Of a stretch of DNA of 9,808 nucleotides, positions 1 through 6,505 are shown one piece after another. The translations under genes were made by a program, and so were the position numbers. Source of the DNA: an uncultured Ruminococcus sp. (GTDB taxonomy: Bacteria; Bacillota; Clostridia; Oscillospirales; Ruminococcaceae); NCBI GenBank assembly GCA_945876405.1, contig CAMCOJ010000059.1:1-9808 (forward strand), in the 5' to 3' direction. Numbering within the stretch: the first letter of the stretch is position 1; each line of letters begins with the position of its first letter. The notes beneath the pieces are model-generated. The model was not told the origin of the DNA, did no database searches, and was given only the letters and a program-made list of their open reading frames with translations.

Positions 1-23
1 AATATAAACATATCAAAGAAACT

Positions 24-80
24 GAAATTACAGTAAACAAAAAATTTATTTTTAGTATACTGTAATTTCTGTTCTTTTTT
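24..80 (+). terminator. AT-rich hairpin, probable terminator of an upstream gene
   Basis: Bases 24-35 (GAAATTACAGTA) are perfectly complementary to 58-69 (TACTGTAATTTC), giving a 12-bp stem. The loop can pair further through an A-run (40-44) and a T-run (49-53). A T-rich tract (72-80, ending in six T) follows on the + strand, so a rho-independent terminator for a gene to the left of the window is the likeliest reading. The stem is AT-rich, and the symmetry could also serve as an operator just ahead of the promoter at 93-122. Confidence 0.5.
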
Positions 81-92
81 CCGCTGATTATA

Positions 93-122
93 TTGACAAT
101 TAACCTTAAAATATTATATAAT
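93..122 (+). promoter_or_regulatory. Sigma-70/SigA-type promoter for the zinc-ribbon/SH3 gene
   Basis: A perfect TTGACA (-35) at 93-98 and a perfect TATAAT (-10) at 117-122 are separated by 18 bases; TATATA at 115-120 with a 16-base spacer is an alternative -10. The surroundings are very AT-rich. Transcription would begin around 129-131 and give a 5' leader of about 45 bases. A ribosome binding site, AGGTGAT at 161-167, lies 7 bases before the ATG at 175. Confidence 0.75.
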
Positions 123-174
123 AAATTATATGAATCTTTATTTTTCAAAAAATGATATACAGGTGATATAAACG

Positions 175-1227
175 ATGAAAAAATTATGCAGAAATTGCGG
201 AGCAAAAGTTCCAAAAAAATCAGATATATGCAAAAAATGCGGAGAACCTTACGAATATATAGATCTTATCAGACTTGACCCGGAAGCAGAAAAAGCTCTT
301 CAGATTGACAAGCCCTCAGTGATGAACAATGTTTGCATTCTCATTCTGTCAATTCTTGTTTTTGCTTATTCCCTCTTCCTTATTTATCAGACAATTACTG
401 ATAAAAGCAAAGCATCTGACGATTTTTCAGCAGATTCCTCTGTTTCAGACAGTGTCTCCGAAGAATCACAGACGGAAGATACTGACATGATTTCGGATGT
501 TCATTACAATGCTTCTGATTTTATCGGACTTCCTTTCTCAGAAGTCAAAAAAACCCTCGGTGAAAAATACATAATAAAAGTTTCTGATTCAACTCTTATC
601 GAGTACAAGGATTATTCCATTACCCTTTCAACAACAGACAAGTCACTTACTGACGACTCAGTTATATCAAAGGTTATACTTTCAGGAAATGCTCAGGTTA
701 CTCCGGTTGTCAGAGCCAATATGACTTTTAATGACCTGAAAACCGTTCTTGCACTTACACAGAATGCGCCTGAACTGAATGAACAGGATGCTTTCTACTA
801 TGTATGTACTGCTTTTGAGACTGATGTGCTTCAGGTTCAGGCAGACTTCAAATTTGATGACGATTCTACTGACAAGGCACCTATAGAAGTAACGCTGTAC
901 AGTCAGGCACTTATTACTCCGAAAATAATGGGTACTGTAACCGGTCTTGATGACTTCCTTAATATGCGTACCGAGCCTCTTTACGCAGCAGACGAAGTAC
1001 ATCAGCTCTACAACGGCGATCAGGTTGAGATTCTTGAAGAAGTGACATCAGATGACGGTGCCCTCTGGTACAAGGTTCTTTACAATGACAGTATTATGGG
1101 CTATTCATCTGCCGAATTTATAGTAAAGAACAGCGAGATTAAAAACTATGATCCTTCAGATGATTCGTCGGAAGCAGATGAATCCGGAGAAACTGAATCC
1201 ACAGACGAAACTGAATCGGAAGAATAA
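175..1227 (+). CDS. Membrane-anchored zinc-ribbon protein with extracellular SH3-like domain
   Basis: 350 residues. An N-terminal zinc ribbon (C5-x2-C8 and C19-x2-C22, each followed by Gly) is followed by one hydrophobic membrane segment at about 52-72. A Ser/Asp/Glu-rich spacer (about 80-107) leads to a region around 115-245 of unknown fold, which starts with a stretch (DFIGLPFSEVKKTLG) faintly like the opening of PASTA-type domains. A bacterial SH3-like domain follows at about 253-317 (the NMRTEP segment is typical), and then an acidic Ser/Asp/Glu tail from 321. By the positive-inside rule the zinc ribbon should be cytoplasmic and the SH3 part outside, where such domains often bind cell wall; this is inference. 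The start is supported by AGGTGAT at 161-167 and the promoter at 93-122. A hairpin at 1246-1290 ends the transcript or reduces read-through into the HSP90 gene. The overall role is unknown; signalling or cell-wall sensing is a guess. Confidence 0.8.
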   Translation: MKKLCRNCGAKVPKKSDICKKCGEPYEYIDLIRLDPEAEKALQIDKPSVMNNVCILILSILVFAYSLFLIYQTITDKSKASDDFSADSSVSDSVSEESQTEDTDMISDVHYNASDFIGLPFSEVKKTLGEKYIIKVSDSTLIEYKDYSITLSTTDKSLTDDSVISKVILSGNAQVTPVVRANMTFNDLKTVLALTQNAPELNEQDAFYYVCTAFETDVLQVQADFKFDDDSTDKAPIEVTLYSQALITPKIMGTVTGLDDFLNMRTEPLYAADEVHQLYNGDQVEILEEVTSDDGALWYKVLYNDSIMGYSSAEFIVKNSEIKNYDPSDDSSEADESGETESTDETESEE

Positions 1228-1245
1228 TATAAAAAGTTTGTTTAC

Positions 1246-1290
1246 GGGCATATAACATGCTTTCCGCAGAAAGTGTTATATGCCTTTTCT
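1246..1290 (+). terminator. Rho-independent terminator or attenuator between the zinc-ribbon gene and the HSP90 gene
   Basis: GGCATATAACA (1247-1257) pairs perfectly with TGTTATATGCC (1274-1284). A second stem inside, CTTTC (1260-1264) with GAAAG (1269-1273), closes a CGCA loop, leaving only a two-base bulge. TTTTCTTT follows directly from 1285. This is a strong terminator shape 19 bases after the first gene's stop. It ends about 35 bases before the HSP90 start at 1326, and I see no convincing promoter in that gap. It may therefore act as a partial terminator that sets the HSP90/zinc-ribbon expression ratio. Confidence 0.8.
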
Positions 1291-1312
1291 TTACACTTTA
1301 CAGATTTTATTA

Positions 1313-1320
1313 TGAGGAAA
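1313..1320 (+). promoter_or_regulatory. Ribosome binding site deciding the HSP90 start
   Basis: TGAGGAAA at 1313-1320 lies about 6 bases before the ATG at 1326, a good Shine-Dalgarno match and spacing. The upstream in-frame ATG at 1257 lies inside the terminator stem and has no such site, so 1326 is taken as the start. Confidence 0.75.
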
Positions 1321-1325
1321 ATATT

Positions 1326-3083
1326 ATGGAAGAATATATTTTTAATGTAAATCTTGGCGGAATGATGGATTTGCTTTCAAACCACCTCTACAGCACACCA
1401 AAGGTTTTTATAAGAGAACTTCTGCAGAACTCAGCTGATGCAATTAATCTCAGAAAATCGCACGGCATGTCTGAAGAACCGAGAATAGATATAGTTGTTG
1501 AAGAAAATAAATATCTCATCTTCAAAGACAATGGATGCGGACTTACTGAAGATGAGATACACAAGTTTGTTTCCGTCATAGGCCAGTCATCAAAAAGAAG
1601 CAGCAATGACAATATCTCATATATCGGGCGTTTCGGCATAGGTATGCTTTCATGTTTTATGGTGACCCCGGAAATCATCCTGAGAAGCCGTTCAACAGAA
1701 ACACCTGATAAAGTTTTTGAGTGGCACGGATATACAAACGGAAAATATACAGTTTCAGAAATAAATTCCGATATGCCTGCCGGAACGGAAATCATTATCA
1801 ATGCATCCGAGGAATTTTCAGATTTTTTCACATTCAGCACTATACTCAGTGCTGTTCGTTACTACGCACTTCCTCTCCCGTTCCCTGTTTTTGTAAGAAG
1901 CGGAAATTTCTCAGCCCGTGCAAATCCACTTTTCAATAAGACAAGTAAAAATGACCGTGAAAATGTCCTTACTATGGGAAGACATATATTCGGAACAGAC
2001 TTTGACTTTATAGACTACATACCTCTTGAATCAGAAAAGGGACTCTTCAGCGGAGTAGCGTATATTATTCCTTTTACAGTATCTGCAGCCTCTGTAAGAT
2101 CACACCGAATCTATCTCAGAAATATACTGCTGACGGAAGACGGCTCTTCTATCCTCCCTGAATGGGCTTTCTTTGTTCAGTGTTTCTTTAACACTGACAA
2201 GCTCAGTGCAAACGCTTCAAGAGAAAATTTCTACAGAAATGATCTTCTTAAAGAAGCAGAGAAGGAAATCGAACACTGTATCTCTTCATATCTTGAACGT
2301 ATTTCCATACAAAATCCTGCCCTGCTTGCACGTATTGTTTCCATTCACGGAACTGCACTCAAATCTGTCGCAACAGAAAATGAACGTCTGTTCAGAATTT
2401 TCATGCCGTATTTCAACTTCGAAACCAGTTTTGGTATAAGAAGCGGAAAAACACTGATGCACTATGACTACTCTATTTTCTATACAACAGATGCAGATGC
2501 ATTCAGACAGCTCAGACCTATATTCTGTGAGAAAGATGAACTGCTTGTAAATGCTAGTCAGGTGTACGTCAAAGACCTTATCTGTATGCTTGAGAAACTT
2601 GATTCCGCACATATCGAAGCTGTAAGTGAAACTCTTCTTGATACACTTCTTGAGGACCCTGAAGATGCTGATGACTACGATTATGTTTGTGCAATCGCAT
2701 CCATTGCTCTTGAAAAATATGACTGCAGCGTAAGAATAAAAAGCATCATACCTGCACAGCTTACTTCACTTTATACCATAAATACAGAAGGCCAGCTGAA
2801 ACGTGATATTGAGAGAGCAAAGGAAAACTCCAACGGAATGTTCGATGAAATGCTTGATAATTTCAGTGATGAACTGTCGGCTGATTCTTCCTCAATTCTG
2901 TACCTGAATGCAGAAAATCCCCTTGTGATGAAACTAACCGATATAGATGACCCTGAAAAAATCGATGTCTGTGCTCAGATTATATACATGCAGGCTCTTA
3001 TTGCCGGCGGTTTCCCTGTATCTCCTGCCGAAATGTTTATGATGAACGAAAATCTTATTAAACTGCTTGAATGGGGTATATAG
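1326..3083 (+). CDS. HSP90 family (HtpG-like) ATPase chaperone, divergent
   Basis: 585 residues from the ATG at 1326, against about 624 for E. coli HtpG. The GHKL/Bergerat ATP site is complete: F28-I-R-E31-L-L-Q-N35-S-A-D38 (N-box with catalytic Glu and Mg-binding Asn), D68-N-G-C-G72 (G1), G101-R-F-G-I-G106 (G2, end of the ATP lid) and G153-T154. The middle domain carries ANASRENF (R299), which matches the VSRE catalytic-arginine loop of HtpG. The C-terminal part has LNAENPLVMKL (527-537) and a final helix (about 551-583), which resemble the HSP90 dimerisation domain. It is therefore a complete HSP90 and not a bare GHKL domain. The family is a cytosolic ATP-driven dimeric chaperone; its client here is unknown. 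There is no signal peptide and no C-terminal MEEVD. The next gene starts one base after the stop, so the two are co-translated. I withhold the htpG symbol because this divergent paralogue may not be the housekeeping HtpG. Confidence 0.85.
   Translation: MEEYIFNVNLGGMMDLLSNHLYSTPKVFIRELLQNSADAINLRKSHGMSEEPRIDIVVEENKYLIFKDNGCGLTEDEIHKFVSVIGQSSKRSSNDNISYIGRFGIGMLSCFMVTPEIILRSRSTETPDKVFEWHGYTNGKYTVSEINSDMPAGTEIIINASEEFSDFFTFSTILSAVRYYALPLPFPVFVRSGNFSARANPLFNKTSKNDRENVLTMGRHIFGTDFDFIDYIPLESEKGLFSGVAYIIPFTVSAASVRSHRIYLRNILLTEDGSSILPEWAFFVQCFFNTDKLSANASRENFYRNDLLKEAEKEIEHCISSYLERISIQNPALLARIVSIHGTALKSVATENERLFRIFMPYFNFETSFGIRSGKTLMHYDYSIFYTTDADAFRQLRPIFCEKDELLVNASQVYVKDLICMLEKLDSAHIEAVSETLLDTLLEDPEDADDYDYVCAIASIALEKYDCSVRIKSIIPAQLTSLYTINTEGQLKRDIERAKENSNGMFDEMLDNFSDELSADSSSILYLNAENPLVMKLTDIDDPEKIDVCAQIIYMQALIAGGFPVSPAEMFMMNENLIKLLEWGI
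3073..3077 (+). promoter_or_regulatory. Weak ribosome binding site for the HSP90-partner gene
   Basis: GGGGT at 3073-3077 lies 7 bases before the ATG at 3085 and is embedded in the last codons of the HSP90 gene. It is only a partial Shine-Dalgarno match. Together with the single base between TAG (3081-3083) and ATG (3085), it suggests translational coupling. It favours ATG 3085 over the in-frame TTG at 3067, which has no ribosome binding site. Confidence 0.55.
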
Positions 3084-3084
3084 T

Positions 3085-5415
3085 ATGTTTGATTATTCTT
3101 ACTTCGAAACTCTCTCTGAGGGAAATGAAAAACTCAGATATCTGAAAAAATGCATAGTTACAGCTGATCATGAAAAGAATATTTCTGAGGCACTTGAACT
3201 TCGTTACCGTTATATTGAAGAATCCATTTTCAACGGTGACTGTTTCAATGCACTTATTATGTTTCCTGAATACATGACTCTTTTTGAAAATAATACTGAC
3301 AAACATTCATATCTTTCCTTTATGAAAGCTTTCAAATGGTTTATTGAAGAGATTCCTGGTTTTTATCAGATTACTGCCGGAAAAGCAGATGAATATTTTG
3401 AAAAATACAGGGAATATCTTAATGTATTTGGCTATTCAATGAGAACCTATCACATGCTGAAGGTAAAGTACTGCATGGTTCATGATCAGAAAAATATAAA
3501 AAATCACCTCGAACTTTACCGTAAATGCGAAAAAGACGATCTCAGTGACTGCCAGGCCTGTGAAACAGACATGGAAATACAGGCAGAGCTTATTATCGGT
3601 TCTGAGGAAAAGGCTGTAAAAAAATTTCTGTCCATGATTCAGAGAAATATATCATGCTGCGAAACACCACAGAAAACCTACGGAAAATTTACGGAGCACT
3701 TTACCCGCACCGGAAATCTTGATGAAGCGGATTATTACGCAGAGATGCTCATTCCTTTCCTGCATGTAAACATGAAATTTCTCTCTGAAACCGGATACAT
3801 ACTTCTGCTAAAGTCTTTCACTTCACCAAATCAGGCATATTCAATTTTCTGCAAATATCTTGAGATATTCATAAGATGCAGAAATCCGAAAATGAAATTT
3901 TACTTTGCAATGGGTGCTGCCGCCTTCTTTGAAAAGATTAACAGAGATGAAAACGAACAGATTACCATGAAACTGCCTCGTACTTTTGAACTTTTTAACG
4001 AAGATAATCTTTATGATCCTGATATTATGTTTGACTATTTCCATGAAATAGCATCTGAAATTGCAAAAAAATTTGACAGAAGCTATGGAAATACATATTA
4101 TTCAGATATTCTAAACTTTGAATATCCTTCTGAGCCGGTCAGAGAACTTTCCCTGCCGGAACACGGAACAATCGAACGAAGTCCTTTTTCAGTAGCTGTC
4201 CCTTTCACAAATGAAGAACTCATTCCTTCGCCGGAAAAAATATCTGAACTCCTAAGGACGATACCCGATATCGAATACCGTGATATTTCTGTTGACGATC
4301 AGAATTCAATGACAATATACGGCTATAATTCGTATATAGAAACTGAGTTTCTTTGCCGTATAGCAATCACTGAACCGGATTATCCGGAAGAGTATTTTCC
4401 TGTCCACAATATTCCCGCCGAAACGGTTGAAAACTTTGTGAACACCTGTAAGACTTTTCTTGTCATCTCCACTCTTTTTCATAAAGGTACAGAAAATGCT
4501 GAAACTACCGCCCTGCTTCAGTTTGCAAATGCACTGAACACTGAAAATTCACCTGTTATTCTATGCGTTACAAACGGAACAATATTCTCTTCCGAGTGGG
4601 TAAAGTTCCATACTGAAGGACGACTCCCGCTGTTTGACAAATATATGTACGGAATACACGCCATGCCTTCTCATTCAGATGAAAACAAGTACGATATGGT
4701 AACAAGCGGACTTGTTCAGCAGGGTTCAAGAGATCTTGCCATCTGCGAAGTTGACGAAGAAGATCTTGAGTTTGTAAACTGTGTTTTTTCCCAGATATCC
4801 GACCTTATATGTGGATTTACAGAACTGCGCGACGAAGGCTGTGTAACCGGATTCGGTGTTGTATACAACGAAGAATCAGAAGTTCAGTTTTCGTGGATGC
4901 CGGTTCATAAAGCCTATCCCGATTATTTTTCCGATGAAGAAAATGAACTTGCAGTTCCGGTTCTGTATCTCAGTGCTGATGATGTGGACAGAGGAAAGTA
5001 TTACTTTATTAATGAAATTCCAGCCGATATACGTCACAAAATTGACTTCAGAAGCTCTCTTAAATCAATCCGTATAGAGTCAGTTCTTTCGCAAAGAAAC
5101 CTTCCCTTCGCCTTTGATGCACTTGAAAGGGTGGACAACAGTGAACTTATAATCTGCCTTACAGTATACCCAACTGACGAAGATGCTGAAGAAGATGATA
5201 TTCTTTCCGACGAAATCTGTATCAAAGCCGTATGCATTGATACTGACGAGAATACAGTAACCGGTCAGGTTGTTGTTGACTCCCCTATATCGCCTGAATA
5301 TGAACTTGACAATCTTATTACACTCAGTATTGATGATATACTGTTCTGGCGTTTTGAATCAGATGGCAGATATTATTCATCTGACGACACCTACCTTTTT
5401 GAAAATCTTAAATAA
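3085..5415 (+). CDS. HSP90-partner protein: helical TPR-like N-terminal half, uncharacterised alpha/beta C-terminal half
   Basis: 776 residues from ATG 3085. Residues about 1-345 are almost wholly helical by composition, with TPR-like pieces such as ALELRYRYIEES (36-47) and GNLDEADYYAEML (210-222). I call this TPR-like and not a clean TPR array. From about 365 the sequence becomes mixed beta/alpha, starting RSPFSVAVPF (365-374). It contains an Asp/Glu-rich patch (698-709) and ends with a strand-rich segment (about 713-757) whose ITLSIDDILFWRF recalls DUF2314-like C-termini; a DUF4026-type relation is also possible. Both are from memory and unverified. There is no signal peptide, membrane segment or recognisable catalytic motif. 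Being encoded one base after the HSP90 gene, it is most simply a dedicated partner (co-chaperone, adaptor or client). The gene ends just before a bidirectional terminator at 5418-5450. Confidence 0.75.
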   Translation: MFDYSYFETLSEGNEKLRYLKKCIVTADHEKNISEALELRYRYIEESIFNGDCFNALIMFPEYMTLFENNTDKHSYLSFMKAFKWFIEEIPGFYQITAGKADEYFEKYREYLNVFGYSMRTYHMLKVKYCMVHDQKNIKNHLELYRKCEKDDLSDCQACETDMEIQAELIIGSEEKAVKKFLSMIQRNISCCETPQKTYGKFTEHFTRTGNLDEADYYAEMLIPFLHVNMKFLSETGYILLLKSFTSPNQAYSIFCKYLEIFIRCRNPKMKFYFAMGAAAFFEKINRDENEQITMKLPRTFELFNEDNLYDPDIMFDYFHEIASEIAKKFDRSYGNTYYSDILNFEYPSEPVRELSLPEHGTIERSPFSVAVPFTNEELIPSPEKISELLRTIPDIEYRDISVDDQNSMTIYGYNSYIETEFLCRIAITEPDYPEEYFPVHNIPAETVENFVNTCKTFLVISTLFHKGTENAETTALLQFANALNTENSPVILCVTNGTIFSSEWVKFHTEGRLPLFDKYMYGIHAMPSHSDENKYDMVTSGLVQQGSRDLAICEVDEEDLEFVNCVFSQISDLICGFTELRDEGCVTGFGVVYNEESEVQFSWMPVHKAYPDYFSDEENELAVPVLYLSADDVDRGKYYFINEIPADIRHKIDFRSSLKSIRIESVLSQRNLPFAFDALERVDNSELIICLTVYPTDEDAEEDDILSDEICIKAVCIDTDENTVTGQVVVDSPISPEYELDNLITLSIDDILFWRFESDGRYYSSDDTYLFENLK

Positions 5416-5417
5416 TC

Positions 5418-5450
5418 AAAAATCCATGACAAAACTGTCATGGATTTTTT
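5418..5450. terminator. Bidirectional rho-independent terminator between convergent genes
   Basis: AAAAATCCATGACA (5418-5431) pairs perfectly with TGTCATGGATTTTT (5436-5449), a 14-bp stem with a four-base AAAC loop. T-runs flank it on the + strand (5445-5452), and the A-run at 5418-5422 provides U's on the - strand. It serves both the partner gene (stop at 5415) and birA (stop at 5451-5453), which converge here with only 35 bases between them. Confidence 0.9.
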
Positions 5451-6422
5451 TTACTTTAATCTGATACTAATCTCACCGCTTGAAACCAAACCGGTTTCGC
5501 CGTTTTCATATTCAACGATAAGCCGGCAGTCTCTGTCCACACCTTTCAAAATAGCCGGAACAGTTCCGGACGGAGATATTACATTTATCTTCCTGCCCTT
5601 CCACATAAGTCTTTTTTCATAACTTTCATAGTAAGAACCGGAATTTAAATTGCTGTAATACTTCATAAATCTTTCAGCTACACCGGCAATTATTCTGTTT
5701 CTCGTATCAAAAGCTCTTTCCTTAAGCACAGCACCGGCTACGCCAAGAATTTTGTCAGGAAATCCTCCCTCCGGTTCATAAACATTAATACCGATTCCAG
5801 GTACAACATATTCAAAACCGCCGAATTCAATATTAAACGATGCTTCGGTCAGTATACCGCATACCTTTCTGTTTTCAACATAAATATCATTTACCCATTT
5901 TATTCCGGTTTCTTTACCTGTGATACTTTCTATTGTTTCTGCGGCTGCAGCAGCCGCTGCGGTTGTAATCCTTATTGCGTCAGCTGCTTCCATTGTCGGC
6001 CTGAGCAGTATACTCATATATATTCCACTGTCAGGAGGTGAGAAGAACTCACGGCCTAATCTACCACGTCCTGCACTCTGCTCTCCGGATACCACAAGGG
6101 TTCCTTCTCCGGCTCCTTCAGAAGCAATCTTTTTCATCACCAGATTAGTTGAATCAACAGTACGGAAAACATGTATATCGCATAAACAGTCTGTTTCAAG
6201 ATACTTTCTTATACCTTCTTCCGAAATAATATCATTCTCGGAAGCTAAACAATAACCTTTGTTCGTCACTGCATCTATTCTGTATCCTTCAGCTTCAAGT
6301 GATTTTACTGCCTTCCATACCGCACCTCTTGTACAGCCTGCATATGAAGCCAGTTCTTCACCTGAAATATATTCCCCTTTTCTTGATTCGAAAATCAGTT
6401 TAACTTTTTCTTTTACTGTCAT
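5451..6422 (-). CDS. birA: Bifunctional biotin-[acetyl-CoA-carboxylase] ligase / biotin repressor BirA
   Basis: 323 residues, the usual length of a class II (repressor-type) biotin-protein ligase. A winged-helix HTH occupies about 1-62, with the recognition region around CTRGAVWKAVKSLEAEGY (30-47). The catalytic domain follows: D90-S-T-N93, the biotinyl-AMP loop G118-R-G-R-L-G123, KWVNDIY (175-181), RKVCGIL (185-191) with the conserved Lys at 186, and GIGINV (209-214). An SH3-like C-terminal domain lies at about 275-323. The enzyme makes biotinyl-5'-AMP and attaches biotin to a lysine of biotin-dependent carboxylases in the cytosol; class II members also repress biotin genes. No biotin synthesis or transport gene, nor a clear BirA operator, is in the window. 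A run of alanines (155-161) lies in the central domain. The ribosome binding site AAGGAA (6428-6433) is 5 bases before the ATG. The GH9 terminator lies directly upstream, so its promoter is unclear. Confidence 0.93.
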   Translation of the reverse strand: MTVKEKVKLIFESRKGEYISGEELASYAGCTRGAVWKAVKSLEAEGYRIDAVTNKGYCLASENDIISEEGIRKYLETDCLCDIHVFRTVDSTNLVMKKIASEGAGEGTLVVSGEQSAGRGRLGREFFSPPDSGIYMSILLRPTMEAADAIRITTAAAAAAAETIESITGKETGIKWVNDIYVENRKVCGILTEASFNIEFGGFEYVVPGIGINVYEPEGGFPDKILGVAGAVLKERAFDTRNRIIAGVAERFMKYYSNLNSGSYYESYEKRLMWKGRKINVISPSGTVPAILKGVDRDCRLIVEYENGETGLVSSGEISIRLK

Positions 6423-6433
6423 AGTATTTCCTT

Positions 6434-6472
6434 AAAAAAACCACTCTTTACCTTAGTGAGATAAAGAGTGGT
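6434..6472 (-). terminator. Rho-independent terminator of the GH9 cellulase gene
   Basis: On the - strand, ACCACTCTTTA (6472-6462) pairs with TAAAGAGTGGT (6450-6440). The 11-bp stem has an 11-base loop and is followed by seven U's (6440-6434). The hairpin begins 33 bases after the GH9 stop. Its U-tract joins the birA ribosome binding site (6433-6428), so read-through transcripts would carry it immediately ahead of birA. Confidence 0.9.
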
Positions 6473-6505
6473 GTGGTTTATCTGATTAATATAAGATGTT
6501 AATTA

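Noticed and set aside
1257..1325. N-terminal extension of the HSP90 gene from ATG 1257
   Set aside because: The ATG lies in a terminator stem, has no ribosome binding site, and the 23 residues do not resemble HSP90 N-termini.
1388..1840. - strand open frame opposite the HSP90 ATPase domain
   Set aside because: It is fully covered by the conserved Bergerat motifs on the + strand and has no family resemblance or ribosome binding site.
3067..3084. TTG start for the HSP90 partner, overlapping the HSP90 stop
   Set aside because: There is no ribosome binding site before TTG 3067, whereas ATG 3085 has GGGGT at a usable distance and a one-base gap from the stop.
5920..6255. + strand open frame with an Ala-rich start inside birA
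   Set aside because: It is antisense to a well-conserved enzyme, and its Ala run is the complement of the birA Ala-codon run (gcn/ngc); there is no ribosome binding site.
6423..6505. BirA operator for autoregulation upstream of birA
   Set aside because: No GTTAAC-type inverted repeat with the usual 14-15 base spacing is present; TTAACA at 6497-6502 stands alone.
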